Shown here: positions 18,639 through 27,851 of the stretch, piece after piece | Position numbering within the stretch: position 1 is the first letter of the stretch | Layout of the letters: every line of letters starts with the position of its first letter | Origin: Stenotrophomonas maltophilia | GTDB taxonomy: Bacteria > Pseudomonadota > Gammaproteobacteria > Xanthomonadales > Xanthomonadaceae | Assembly (NCBI RefSeq): GCF_001676385.1 | Contig: NZ_LYVJ01000013.1 | Coordinates: forward strand, 1 to 64,000 | Reading direction: 5' to 3' | DNA length: 64,000 nt | The notes under the pieces: generated by a model | Told to the model about the DNA's origin: nothing | The model's database searches: none | Seen by the model: the letters and a program-made list of their open reading frames with translations, nothing else | Position numbers and translations under genes: made by a program

Positions 18639-19217
18639 TCAGCGCAGCTGGCTCTCGGCGAACTCCCAGTTCACCATCTGCCAGAACGCCTCCAGGTATC
18701 GCGCACGATCATTCTGGTAGTCGGTGTAGTAGGCGTGCTCCCAGACGTCGCAGCACAGCAGCGGCGTGCTCTCGCCCGTCAACGGGGTGCCAGCGTTGCG
18801 GGTGGCCTGGATCCCCAGCTGCCCGCCCGGATGCTGCACCAGCCACACCCAGCCCGAGCCGAACAGGCCCAGTGCGGCGCGGTTGAATTCTTCGCGCAGG
18901 CGCTGCACGTCGCCGAACTGGCGCTTGACCAGCTCACCCAGCCGTCCCTGCGGCTCGCCGCCACCGCGCGGGCGCAGGCACCGCCAATAGAAGCCATGGT
19001 TCCAGGCCTGGGCAGCGGCGTCGAACAGCCTGCCCTGGGCGTGTCGGACGATCTCTTCCAGTGGGGCGTCCTCCCACTCGGTGCCGACGATGCCGGCATT
19101 GACCGCATCCACATAGGCGCGGTGATGGCGGCCATGGTGCAGTTCCAGGGCCTGCGCGGACAGGTGCGGCTGCAGGGAGGCGGGGAGATAGGGCAGGGCA
19201 GGCAATTCGACGGGCAT
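18639..19217 (-). CDS. sodB: Fe-type superoxide dismutase
   Basis: Dismutes superoxide in the cytoplasm. The 192-residue protein has metal ligands His27 (LHHGRHH), His74 (AWNHGFYW), Asp157 and His161 (DVWEHAYY). Gln70 in AAAQAWNH and the NAGTPLT stretch are the Fe-type markers; Mn-type enzymes have Gly and NQD there. The sequence is fairly divergent from E. coli SodB (CCDVWEH with a double Cys). Two Xanthomonad SODs are common, and this may be the second. It is divergent from the glutaredoxin gene. Confidence 0.92.
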   Translation of the reverse strand: MPVELPALPYLPASLQPHLSAQALELHHGRHHRAYVDAVNAGIVGTEWEDAPLEEIVRHAQGRLFDAAAQAWNHGFYWRCLRPRGGGEPQGRLGELVKRQFGDVQRLREEFNRAALGLFGSGWVWLVQHPGGQLGIQATRNAGTPLTGESTPLLCCDVWEHAYYTDYQNDRARYLEAFWQMVNWEFAESQLR

Positions 19218-19337
19218 GGACAGGTTCGTGGCCAGGGGACGGCGGCAGCCGGTTCCATCCGCTTACAATGGCGGCTACCGTGGGCAGTCTAGCCGACCAT
19301 CGCGGTCGGTTTGTCCGGCGAAGCAAGGAGTGTGGTT

Positions 19338-19657
19338 GTGGCGGTAATGCAGCAAATCAGGCCGAGGTCGATCGTTACCCGCTCGTGCTGTTCATGAAGG
19401 GCACCCCGCAATTCCCGATGTGTGGCTTTTCCAGCCGCGCCGTGCAGGCGTTGATGGCCGCCGGCGCGGTCAGCCTGCGCACGGTCAACGTGCTGGAGGA
19501 GCCGGAGATCCGGGCCAACCTGCCGCGTTTCTCGAACCTGCCGACCTTTCCGCAGCTGTTCATCAACGGCGAGCTGATCGGTGGCTGCGACATCGTCATG
19601 GAACTGTTCGAGTCCGGCGAATTGAAGCGCATCGTCGAAGAGGCGGCCCAGGGATGA
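19338..19657 (+). pseudogene. grxD: monothiol glutaredoxin (Grx4 type), apparent one-base deletion near start
   Basis: A CGFS glutaredoxin that binds and transfers 2Fe-2S clusters. The body (LVLFMKGTPQFPMCGFSSRA ... NLPTFPQLFINGELIGGCD) is intact. The N-terminus is odd. A good ribosome site AAGGAG (19325-19330) is followed by GTG at 19338 and ATG at 19347 in a frame reading MAVMQQI. That frame then continues one base out of register from QAEVDRYPLVLF. One missing base at about 19358 would join them as MQQIQAEVDRYP, which matches E. coli Grx4 EKIQRQIAENP in spacing. A continuous in-frame start at 19268 exists, giving 129 residues, but has no ribosome site and an atypical Cys-rich leader. Overlaps the SDR gene by 4 bases. 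Confidence 0.72.
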
Positions 19658-20451
19658 GTGCCTGGCCATCGACGTCACCGACCGACGGGGCGCTCGATGG
19701 CCGCCCGTTGCAGGACCGGGTGGTGCTGGTGGCCGGCGCGGGTGGCGGGCTGGGTAGTGCGGCGGCGGTGGCTGCCGCCGCCGCCGGTGCCACCGTGGTC
19801 CTGCTGGGGCGCCGGCCGCGCCGCCTGGACCGTGTCTACGCCCAGGTCCAGGCCGTCGGCCCGGAGCCCCTGCTGTATCCGATGGATCTGGAGGGCGCCG
19901 GCCCCGATGACCATGCCGAGCTGGCCCAGGCCCTGCAGCGTGAGCTGGGGCGGCTCGACGGCCTGCTGGTCTGTGCCGCCCACTTCCCGGGCCTGACCCC
20001 GTTTGAACTGGCCGACCCGGCCAGTTTTGCCCGTGCCCTGCACGTCACCCTGACCGCACCGGCCTGGCTGGCCCAGGCCTGCCTGCCGCTGCTGCGGCAG
20101 CGCGAGGATGCGGCGCTGGTGTTCGCCGTCGATGCTCCCGAGCGGGTCGGGCAGGCCTACTGGGGCGGCTATGGCGTGGCCCAGCATGGCCTGCGCGGCC
20201 TGATCGCCAGCCTGCATGACGAGCTCGGCCGTAGTCCGGTCCGGGTCAGCGGCCTGTACCCGGGGCCGCTGCGTACTGCCCTGCGTGCGCGCGCCTATTC
20301 AGTCGACCAGGATCCGGCAGCGCAAGGGCCGGAGCGGGCCGCCGCCGCCGCTGTGACCCTGCTGTCCAGCGCGGGCAGCACTTGGCGGGGACGGATCCTT
20401 GATGCAAGCGCGGCGGTTGACGCCGGCGGTGCATGGGCTAAGGCGGAGTGA
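19654..20451 (+). CDS. SDR-family oxidoreductase, YciK-like, without catalytic lysine
   Basis: A 265-residue Rossmann-fold protein with the nucleotide-binding motif GAGGGLG (residues about 28-34) and NNAG-type strand LLVCAAHFPG. The active-site YxxxK reads YGVAQ (in GGYGVAQHGL), so the lysine is Gln. Catalysis may be altered or lost, and a structural or binding role is possible. Closest in layout to YciK of E. coli. The start ATG overlaps the glutaredoxin stop (ATGA). Alternative longer starts lie inside grxD and are not native. Confidence 0.75.
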   Translation: MSAWPSTSPTDGALDGRPLQDRVVLVAGAGGGLGSAAAVAAAAAGATVVLLGRRPRRLDRVYAQVQAVGPEPLLYPMDLEGAGPDDHAELAQALQRELGRLDGLLVCAAHFPGLTPFELADPASFARALHVTLTAPAWLAQACLPLLRQREDAALVFAVDAPERVGQAYWGGYGVAQHGLRGLIASLHDELGRSPVRVSGLYPGPLRTALRARAYSVDQDPAAQGPERAAAAAVTLLSSAGSTWRGRILDASAAVDAGGAWAKAE

Positions 20452-20661
20452 AGACGCCGTCACGATCGCGTTGCGATCCGGTGCCGTTTGTCGCACAACC
20501 GTCACATTGATGGCGTAGCGTGTTAATCTAGTGTTAACCGTTGTGGCTGCCTTCAGCCAAGCGGTAGGGAACCCCAGATAAATCTCCGATCAGCCACCCG
20601 CAGGGCTGCTTGGATGCGCTTTTTTTCCGCCATCGCCAACTCGCATCGAGGCTACCGAAAA

Positions 20662-23600
20662 ATGACCCACCCACTCCGGATGTCCAAGCTCACCCTTGGT
20701 CTCGTGGCCGCACTCGCCGCCGCTCCCGCCTTCGCCCAGAGCACCTCTGCCGGTGTCGGCGGCCAGGTGATGTCCGCTGCCGGCCAGCCGGTCGCCGGCG
20801 CCGAAGTCACCATCACCCACACCGAGTCGGGCACCGTTTCGCGCGCCACGACCGATGCGTCGGGTCGTTACGCCGCGCGCGGCCTGCGCGTGGGTGGTCC
20901 GTACACCATCACCATCACCAAGCCGGGTGAAGGCACCAAGACCGAAGAAGGTGTCTACCTGAACCTGAACCAGGTCAACACGGTCAACGCCAGCCTGGGC
21001 GGCGACCTGGCCGCCACCAACCTGGACGCCGTGAACGTGGTTGCCACCGCGGGCGGCCTGGACCTGTTCAGCGCCACCAAGATGGGCACCGGCAGCAACG
21101 TCACCCGCGAAACGATGGACGCGCTGCCGTCGGCCAACCGCAACATCCAGGACTACATCCGCCTGGACCCGCGCATTTCGCAGGTCAGCAAGGCTGACGG
21201 CGCGATCTCGGCCGGTGGCCAGAATACCCGTTACAACGCCATCCGCATCGACGGCATCAGCGCCTCCGATCCGTTCGGCCTGGGCTCCAACAACCTGCCG
21301 ACCGAGCGTCAGCCGGTGTCGATGGATGCCATCCAGGAAATCAACATCGACCTGGCCAACTACGACACCACCATCGCCGGTGGTACCGGTGCGGTGATCA
21401 ACGCCGTGACCAAGTCGGGCACCAACGAATTCCATGGCACCGTCTATGGCTCGTACCGTGACAAGGACATGGTCCGTTCGCGCCTGGAAGGCGACCGCCA
21501 GGACTTCAACGGCTTCAAGGACGAGAAGACCTACGGCATGACCTTTGGCGGCCCGATCGTCAAGGACAAGCTGTTCTTCTTCACCAACTACGAAAAGTAC
21601 GAGCGCTCGGCCGCCGGCATCAGCCTGAGCGACACGCCGATCGGCAAGGGCACCATCAGCACCGCTGACGTGACCCGCGTGCAGGACTACCTGAAGGGCC
21701 TGGGCTATGACCCGGGTACCCTGGCCGCGCCGAACAGCAAGACCGAGATCGAAGAGTACGCGGTCAAGCTGGACTGGAACATCAACGAGAACCACCGTGC
21801 GGCCCTGCGCTACAACAAGATGGAGCAGAACGTCGTCCGCTTCCCGCAGGTCAGCAACAGCGCGATCTCGCTGAGCAACTTCTGGTACCAGCAGCCGACC
21901 CAGTACGAAACCTGGATGGGTGAGCTGTTCAGCGACTGGTCCGAGAACTTCTCGACCGAGTTCAAGGTCTCGCACAAGGATTACTCGGCCAACCGCGTTC
22001 CGCTGGTCACCATGCCGCAGATCCGCATCCGCTCGGGTAACGATTCGCTGTACGTGGGCACCGAGCAGAACACCCACGTCAACATCGTCGAGTCGAAGGA
22101 GCTGAGCGCCTTTGGTGCCGGTACCTGGTATGCCGGCGACCACACCGTCAAGTTCGGCTTCGACTACACGAAGAACGACCTGATGAACTTCTACGGCCGC
22201 AACCTCAACGGCGTGTATGAGTTCAACAGCGTCGACGACTTCCTGGCGGGCAGGGCTGCGCGCTACCAGCTGCGTGCGCCGCGCGCCGGTGGCAGCCGCA
22301 GCGACATCCCGGCCGACTTCACCCTGAAGAACACCGGCGTGTTCGTGCAGGATACCTGGGCGATCAACTACAACCTGAGCCTGATGTTCGGCGTCCGCGT
22401 GGACATGCCTGACTTCAGCAGCCAGCGCCTGTACAACCCGCGCATCGAGCAGCTGTACGGCTTCAACAACACCCAGCTGGTCGACAAGAACCTGGTGCAG
22501 CCGCGTGTCGGCTTCAACTACACCTTCGACAGCGAGCGTCCGACCCAGCTGCGCGGTGGCGTGGGCCTGTTCGGTGGCGCTGCCCCGAACGTGTGGCTGG
22601 CCGGCGCCTACCAGAACACCGGCCTGAACTACGTCGAGTACGACGAGCGCAACCTGACCAGCGGCTTCACCCCGGACGGCAACAATCCGTACATCCCGGC
22701 CGGTGGCCCGGCCGCCGCCCGCCAGAACGTCGACATCATCGCCCCGGGCACCCGCCTGCCGTCGGTGTGGAAGGCCAACCTGGCGTTCGACCATGAGCTG
22801 CCGTGGTACGGCATCGTGGCATCGGCTGAAGTGCTGATGACCAAGGTCAAGGATGGCATCTACTTCGACCGCCTGGATGTGTCCGCACCGACCACCATCG
22901 GCCCGGATGGCCGCGCGATCTACTGGAATGCAGCGGGCCTGAATCCGGCCAACAGCCGCATGCAGAATGGCGTGAACTTCGGCATGACCACCGGCACCAA
23001 CCGTGCCGGCGATCGCGCCAACCGCCCGGGCGATATCGGTGACGTGCTGGTCATGCGCAACACCGACAAGGGCCGTGGCACCCAGGCCACCTTCTCGCTG
23101 GCCAAGCCGCTCACCGAGAACTGGGGCTGGTCGCTGGGCTACACCTACACCCAGTCGAAGGAAGTCAGCCCGCTGTCCAGCTCGCAGAACACCTCGAACT
23201 GGAACAACACGCTGATCTTCAATGCCAACGAGGACGTGGCCTATGACTCGCGTTACGCGATCAAGGACCGCATCACCGGCACGCTGGAGTGGAAGCACAA
23301 CTTCTTCGGTGACAACGCCACCCGCGTCGGCCTGTTCTACGAAGGCCGTTCGGGTCGTCCGTACAGCTACATCTTCTACAACGATGCCAACGGCGACGGC
23401 GCCACCACCAACGACCTGTTCTACGTGCCGAGCGGCCCGGGCGACGTACTGTTCGGCAACGTGGTCGGCGGCCGCTTCGTGCAGAACGCGCAGATGGAGA
23501 AGGACTTCTTCAACTGGCTGGCGCAGAATCCGGAGCTCGATGCCTACCGTGGCAGCGTGGTCCCGGCCAACTCGCACCGTGCCAAGTGGATCAACAGCTT

Positions 23601-23898
23601 CGACGTCCGCGTCAGCCAGGAATTCCCGGGCTTCATGAAGGGCCACAAGGGTGAGGTTGCCCTGGACATCATGAATGTCGGCAACCTGCTGAACAAGAAG
23701 TGGGGCCTGATCGACGACTACGGCTTCTACTCGACCCGCCGCGTGGCCAACTACGCTGGTATCGACCCGGCGACCGGCAAGTATGTGTACTCGTTCACCG
23801 GTGCGGAAAGTTCTGCGGTCCAGGAAAACAACAACGACAAGGGCAACACCGCCGTGTCGCGCTGGTCGATGCAGCTGACCGTGAAGTACAAGTTCTGA
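20662..23898 (+). CDS. Oar-like TonB-dependent outer-membrane receptor
   Basis: A 1078-residue outer-membrane protein. A signal peptide (residues 1-26, ending AFAQS) is followed by a carboxypeptidase-regulatory-like beta domain (VGGQVMSAAGQPVAGAEVTI), a plug domain and a 22-strand-type barrel ending in the aromatic WSMQLTVKYKF. This is the Oar/CirA-like architecture common and multicopy in Xanthomonads. The substrate is unknown, and there is no adjacent transport gene. The ATG at 20662 has GAGG about 10 bases upstream; an earlier in-frame ATG at 20614 would give a poor signal peptide. Followed by a terminator. The 210-bp leader contains the direct repeat TGTTAATCTAGTGTTAAC. Confidence 0.92.
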   Translation: MTHPLRMSKLTLGLVAALAAAPAFAQSTSAGVGGQVMSAAGQPVAGAEVTITHTESGTVSRATTDASGRYAARGLRVGGPYTITITKPGEGTKTEEGVYLNLNQVNTVNASLGGDLAATNLDAVNVVATAGGLDLFSATKMGTGSNVTRETMDALPSANRNIQDYIRLDPRISQVSKADGAISAGGQNTRYNAIRIDGISASDPFGLGSNNLPTERQPVSMDAIQEINIDLANYDTTIAGGTGAVINAVTKSGTNEFHGTVYGSYRDKDMVRSRLEGDRQDFNGFKDEKTYGMTFGGPIVKDKLFFFTNYEKYERSAAGISLSDTPIGKGTISTADVTRVQDYLKGLGYDPGTLAAPNSKTEIEEYAVKLDWNINENHRAALRYNKMEQNVVRFPQVSNSAISLSNFWYQQPTQYETWMGELFSDWSENFSTEFKVSHKDYSANRVPLVTMPQIRIRSGNDSLYVGTEQNTHVNIVESKELSAFGAGTWYAGDHTVKFGFDYTKNDLMNFYGRNLNGVYEFNSVDDFLAGRAARYQLRAPRAGGSRSDIPADFTLKNTGVFVQDTWAINYNLSLMFGVRVDMPDFSSQRLYNPRIEQLYGFNNTQLVDKNLVQPRVGFNYTFDSERPTQLRGGVGLFGGAAPNVWLAGAYQNTGLNYVEYDERNLTSGFTPDGNNPYIPAGGPAAARQNVDIIAPGTRLPSVWKANLAFDHELPWYGIVASAEVLMTKVKDGIYFDRLDVSAPTTIGPDGRAIYWNAAGLNPANSRMQNGVNFGMTTGTNRAGDRANRPGDIGDVLVMRNTDKGRGTQATFSLAKPLTENWGWSLGYTYTQSKEVSPLSSSQNTSNWNNTLIFNANEDVAYDSRYAIKDRITGTLEWKHNFFGDNATRVGLFYEGRSGRPYSYIFYNDANGDGATTNDLFYVPSGPGDVLFGNVVGGRFVQNAQMEKDFFNWLAQNPELDAYRGSVVPANSHRAKWINSFDVRVSQEFPGFMKGHKGEVALDIMNVGNLLNKKWGLIDDYGFYSTRRVANYAGIDPATGKYVYSFTGAESSAVQENNNDKGNTAVSRWSMQLTVKYKF

Positions 23899-23928
23899 TC
23901 CGTCAGGACCTGAAGTGGTAAGCGGAAG

Positions 23929-23953
23929 CGGCCGGGGAAACCCGGCCGTTTTC
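23929..23953 (+). terminator. rho-independent terminator after the TonB receptor
   Basis: Stem CGGCCGGG / CCCGGCCG with a GAAA tetraloop, then TTTT. It begins 31 bases after the receptor stop. Confidence 0.88.
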
Positions 23954-24069
23954 CGTTCGGGGGGAAAGTTCTTGCAGGCCGCCTTGCATCGGCGTAGCAT
24001 CCAAGAACGTGCGCGGCGTCCATGCCGCCGAAGCGGTCCCGGTGCGGTGAACGCGGGCAGCACACATCC

Positions 24070-24101
24070 AACGGCCGGGCTTCCCGGCCGTTTTGCTTTT
24101 T
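24070..24101 (+). terminator. second terminator-like hairpin before ppnN
   Basis: Stem AACGGCCGGG / CCCGGCCGTT with a CTT loop, then TTGCTTTTT. It has the same core GGCCGGG as the upstream terminator, 120 bp away. It may terminate read-through or act as an attenuator in the ppnN leader; the sequence does not decide. Confidence 0.75.
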
Positions 24102-24145
24102 AAGGGGGCGGCAGTACAGTCGGAAACCTTGAAGGAAGTGAAAAG

Positions 24146-25540
24146 TTGGATATGACCACGAACGAAAAGGCGGCCCGCGCGCTGCCGGTGCAGGATGCGC
24201 GGATCTACCCGCGCGGTGGATTGGACGTGCTCTCACGCGCCGAAGTGGCGCGCCTGCGCGATGCCTCCGCCGGCGGCATGCATGAATTGCTGCGCCGTTG
24301 CGCGCTGGCGGTGCTGACCAGTGGCAGCGCCTCCGATGATCCGCGTGCAGCGCGCGATCTGTATCCCGATTTCGACATCCAGGTGGCGCAGCAGGACCGT
24401 GGCGTGCGCATCGACCTGGTCAATGCGCCGGCCATGGCCTTCGTCGACGGCGAGATCATCCGCGGCGTGGCCGAACTGCTGTTCGCCGTCGTGCGCGACC
24501 TGGCCTACATGGCCATCGAGATGGGCCCGGCCTACGCCGCCGAGCTGGAGTCGTCCGAGGGCATCACCAACGCGGTGTTCGGCCTGCTGCGCAACGCGCG
24601 CATCCTCAACCCTGGTGATCCGAACCTGGTGGTGTGCTGGGGCGGGCATTCGATCTCGCGCGATGAATACCTGTATACCAAGCAGGTCGGCTACGAGCTG
24701 GGCCTGCGCGGCCTGGACATCTGCACCGGCTGCGGCCCGGGTGCGATGAAGGGCCCGATGAAGGGGGCGACCATCGCCCACGCCAAGCAGCGCCGCACCG
24801 GAACGCGCTACATCGGCCTGACCGAACCGGGCATCATCGCCGCCGAGTCGCCGAACCCGATCGTCAATCATCTGGTGATCACGCCGGACATCGAGAAGCG
24901 CCTGGAGGCCTTCGTCCGCATCGGCCACGGCATCACCGTGTTTGCCGGGGGCGTCGGCACCGCCGAGGAAATCCTGTACCTGCTTGGCATCCTGCTGCGC
25001 GAGGAGAACAGGGAACTGCCGTTCCCGCTGATCCTGACCGGCCCGACCGTGGCGGCACCCTACTTCGAGCAGATCGACCGCTTCATCCGCCTGACCCTGG
25101 GCGATGCCGCCGCCGAGCGCTACGAGATCATCATCGGCGACCCGGTGGCGGTGGCCCGGCAGATGGCCCATGGCATCAAGCGCGTGCGTGAATACCGCCT
25201 GGCGCAGAAGGATTCGTTCTTCTTCAACTGGTCGATCGAGATTCCGTGGGAGTACCAGCAGCCGTTCGTGCCGACCCACGAGGCGATGGCCGCGCTCGAC
25301 CTGCACCACGGACGTGCGCCGCATGCGCTGGCGGCGGACCTCCGCCGCGCGTTCTCGGGCATCGTCGCCGGCAACGTGAAGGAAGACGGCATGCGCCGCA
25401 TCGAGCAGTTCGGGCCGTTCCAGATCAACGGTGATCCGGACATGATGCAGGCGCTGGACGAGCTGCTGCGTGCTTTCGTCGAGCAGCGCCGGATGAAGAT
25501 TTCCGGCGAGTACCAGCCCTGCTACCAGGTGCTGGCCTGA
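24146..25540 (+). CDS. ppnN: pyrimidine/purine nucleotide 5'-monophosphate nucleosidase
   Basis: PpnN (YgdH) hydrolyses nucleoside monophosphates to base and ribose-5-phosphate and, in E. coli, is bound by (p)ppGpp. The 464-residue protein has an N-terminal PpnN domain (from ARIYPRGGLDVLSRAEV) and a LOG/lysine-decarboxylase-like domain with CWGGHSISRDEY and the AGGVGTAEE signature. A conserved C-terminal domain follows (FNWSIEIPWEYQQPF). The TTG at 24146 is 7 bases after GAAGGAAG; ATG at 24152 is also possible. Confidence 0.92.
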   Translation: MDMTTNEKAARALPVQDARIYPRGGLDVLSRAEVARLRDASAGGMHELLRRCALAVLTSGSASDDPRAARDLYPDFDIQVAQQDRGVRIDLVNAPAMAFVDGEIIRGVAELLFAVVRDLAYMAIEMGPAYAAELESSEGITNAVFGLLRNARILNPGDPNLVVCWGGHSISRDEYLYTKQVGYELGLRGLDICTGCGPGAMKGPMKGATIAHAKQRRTGTRYIGLTEPGIIAAESPNPIVNHLVITPDIEKRLEAFVRIGHGITVFAGGVGTAEEILYLLGILLREENRELPFPLILTGPTVAAPYFEQIDRFIRLTLGDAAAERYEIIIGDPVAVARQMAHGIKRVREYRLAQKDSFFFNWSIEIPWEYQQPFVPTHEAMAALDLHHGRAPHALAADLRRAFSGIVAGNVKEDGMRRIEQFGPFQINGDPDMMQALDELLRAFVEQRRMKISGEYQPCYQVLA

Positions 25541-25700
25541 GACTGCGCCGGCGCGATGGGGATCGCGCCGGGCCGGGCCGGGCTGGGTCGCCGTCAAGGC
25601 ATTGACGCCCGTCGCCCCGGATTGACCGTTCATCCTGCCGCTGCTTGCCGGCGGCAGGTCGATGGCCCATCGTGGCCATCAATACGCTGGGGAGCGTCCA

Positions 25701-26216
25701 ATGTCTTTGCGCCGGGAAAGCGGCTTCACCTTGATCGAGCTGATGGTCACCATCGCCGTGGTGGCGATCCTGGCGGCGATCGCCTTTCCAAGTTTCCAGA
25801 GCACAATCCGTTCGAGCCGGGTGAGCTCGACCAACAATGAGGTCCTGGGCCTGCTCAGCCTTGCGCGCAGCGAGGCGATCCGCAGCAACCGCGGTGGCGG
25901 TGTATGTGGAAGCAGCGACGGTGCCAGCTGCGACGGCCGCTGGTCCGGCGGCATGCTGGCCTTCGCCGATGCCAATGGCGATGGTGCGATGTCGGCAGGC
26001 GAAACCGTCCTGCGCTTCGTCAGCGGCAACCCGAAGCTGAAGATCACCGGGCCGGCGGCACAGATCGCCTTCGACGGGCGTGGCCGCCGCCGGGCCAGTA
26101 CCGAGCAGGATGTACGGCTGGAGCCGGACGTCTGCAGCAGGGGCGCGCTGCACAAGCGCACATTGACGGTGAATGCCTCCGGGCAGATCCGCAGCACCAA
26201 GGAAGCCTGCCCATGA
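25701..26216 (+). CDS. fimT: type IV pilus minor pilin FimT/GspH-like
   Basis: The first gene of the minor-pilin operon, 171 residues. It has the class III prepilin signal SLRRESG|FTLIELMVTIAVV, with cleavage after Gly and Glu5 of the mature chain. Minor pilins prime pilus assembly. The C-terminus (SGQIRSTKEACP) has GQIR where DNA-binding FimT proteins have GRxR, so a DNA-uptake role is less clear here than for the orphan homologue at 32819. GGGGAG precedes the ATG. Overlaps pilV by 4 bases. Confidence 0.88.
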   Translation: MSLRRESGFTLIELMVTIAVVAILAAIAFPSFQSTIRSSRVSSTNNEVLGLLSLARSEAIRSNRGGGVCGSSDGASCDGRWSGGMLAFADANGDGAMSAGETVLRFVSGNPKLKITGPAAQIAFDGRGRRRASTEQDVRLEPDVCSRGALHKRTLTVNASGQIRSTKEACP

Positions 26217-26686
26217 AATCCCGTTCCTTCCGTGCGCGCCAGGCCGGGGGCTTCACCCTGCTGGAAGTGCTGATCGCCATCATCGTGCTGGCGTTTGGCC
26301 TGCTGGGTTTCGCCCTGTTGCAGACCATGAACGTCCGCTTCGTGCAGAGTGCCAATTACCGAACCCAGGCCACCAACCTGGCGTACGACCTGACCGAGCA
26401 GATGCGCAGCAACCGCTACCAGGCGGCCTGGTACACCGGCGCATCGTTCGCGGCAGGCAGCAAGACCGCAGCCACCGCGTGCACCAGCGATACCGGCGAC
26501 GTCTCAATCGAAAAGAAGATCGCGCGCTGGCAATGCCAGGTAGTGAAGGCGCTGGGCGACGACGCAGGCGCTGAGGTCACCTTCAACGGCGGCGTGGTCA
26601 ACGTGGCCATCACCTGGGGCGACCAGCGCTGGGATCCGGACAACCCGGACAAGGCGACCACTTTTGCACTGGCCACGGAGCTGTAA
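26213..26686 (+). CDS. pilV: type IV pilus minor pilin PilV
   Basis: A 157-residue prepilin with signal RARQAGG|FTLLEVLIAIIVL and the AFGLLGFALLQ helix typical of PilV. It is one of the minor pilins thought to form the priming complex with PilW, PilX and PilE under PilY1. The start at 26213 overlaps the fimT stop. The gene is followed 2 bases later by pilW. Confidence 0.9.
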   Translation: MKSRSFRARQAGGFTLLEVLIAIIVLAFGLLGFALLQTMNVRFVQSANYRTQATNLAYDLTEQMRSNRYQAAWYTGASFAAGSKTAATACTSDTGDVSIEKKIARWQCQVVKALGDDAGAEVTFNGGVVNVAITWGDQRWDPDNPDKATTFALATEL

Positions 26687-26688
26687 GC

Positions 26689-27849
26689 ATGCGCATGAAC
26701 CGACGTGCCACCATGGCCGGCCTGTCGCTGGTGGAACTGATGATCGCCCTGGTGATCAGCCTGGTGCTGATGCTGGGGGTGGTGCAGGTCTTCATGGCCT
26801 CGCAGACCGCCTCGCGCCTGTCCGAAGGGGCCTCACGCGTTCAGGAGAACGCCCGCTTCGCGCTGGACTTCCTCGAGCGTGACATCCGCATGGCCGGGCA
26901 CATGGGCTGCGTCAATGACCAGGCGCACGTGGTGAAGAACCAGGGTGATCCGGTATCGCACCTGGGGGCATCCCCGGGCGATGGCAGTCCGCTCGACTTC
27001 AGCGTTTCCATCCAGGGCTTCGATGCACCGGGAACCGCGCCCGGGGGGAGGCTTGCACTCGGGGCGACGTGGTCGGCGCCGGCAGCGCTGCCGGCAGCGA
27101 TTACCCGGCTCAGCCCCGCACCGGCTGGTGGAAGCGATGTGCTGGTGCTGCGCTATCTGGCGCCGGAGGGGGTGCCGGTGACGGGCATTTCGTCCGGCGG
27201 CGGCAATGCGCTGCTGGACATGGACAGCACCCGGGTGGCCCGGCTCACCTCGGGGGGCGTCGCGGCACCGACCCTGTTCGGCATCGCCGACTGTGCCCAT
27301 GCCGACATCTTCGCCGGTACGTTGAGTGCGGCCCGGGTGACTGCGCCCTCGCTGGATCTGTCGCGCTATGCCGCGCAGCCGACCGGGCAGACGATGCTCT
27401 ACCGCGCAGAGTCGATGGTGTATTACGTGGGGGTCAATCCGGAGACCGGACAGCCTGGCCTGCGCCGCGCGCGCGCCAACAGTGCCGGCGTCTATGCTGT
27501 CAATGAAGAGCTGGTGGAAGGGATCGAAAGCCTGCAGCTGCTGTATGGCCTGGACAGTACCGCCAACATCAGCCTGGGCACGCCACCGGCCGGCAACGTT
27601 ACCCGCCTGGCAGCTGCGGCTGGCGTGACCACCGACGCGAACGCGGCCGGTGCCGCGCAGTGGCTGCGGGTGGGGCAGGTGCAGGTGGGGCTGCTGGCAC
27701 GCAGCCCGACGCCGTCGTCTTCGAGCACGCCGACCAACCCGCTGTCGGTACTCGGCGTGGGCTTTGCCAGCAGCGACAGGCCTGACGGCCGCTACCGCTC
27801 CAGCTATGAAGTCTCGATTGCACTGCGCAATCGCCTGTTCGGGAACTGA
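26689..27849 (+). CDS. pilW: type IV pilus minor pilin PilW
   Basis: A 386-residue minor pilin with an N-terminal prepilin helix (TMAG|LSLVELMIALVISLVLMLG; cleavage after Gly, Glu5 present). Its large C-terminal beta domain is typical of PilW, including the conserved ARFALDFLERDIRMAGHMG region. Two ATGs (26689, 26695) are possible, and the first is used here. pilX follows 2 bases after the stop, so the genes are tightly coupled. Confidence 0.9.
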   Translation: MRMNRRATMAGLSLVELMIALVISLVLMLGVVQVFMASQTASRLSEGASRVQENARFALDFLERDIRMAGHMGCVNDQAHVVKNQGDPVSHLGASPGDGSPLDFSVSIQGFDAPGTAPGGRLALGATWSAPAALPAAITRLSPAPAGGSDVLVLRYLAPEGVPVTGISSGGGNALLDMDSTRVARLTSGGVAAPTLFGIADCAHADIFAGTLSAARVTAPSLDLSRYAAQPTGQTMLYRAESMVYYVGVNPETGQPGLRRARANSAGVYAVNEELVEGIESLQLLYGLDSTANISLGTPPAGNVTRLAAAAGVTTDANAAGAAQWLRVGQVQVGLLARSPTPSSSSTPTNPLSVLGVGFASSDRPDGRYRSSYEVSIALRNRLFGN

Positions 27850-27851
27850 TC

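Noticed and set aside
20520..20537. TGTTAATCTAGTGTTAAC as a defined regulator site for the TonB receptor
   Set aside because: The direct repeat is visible, but I cannot assign it to a known regulator, so it is mentioned only with the gene.
20590..24063. A 1157-residue open frame on the minus strand
   Set aside because: It is antisense to the TonB receptor and arises from the high G+C codon bias of that gene. The receptor has a signal peptide, domains and a terminator; the antisense product has none.
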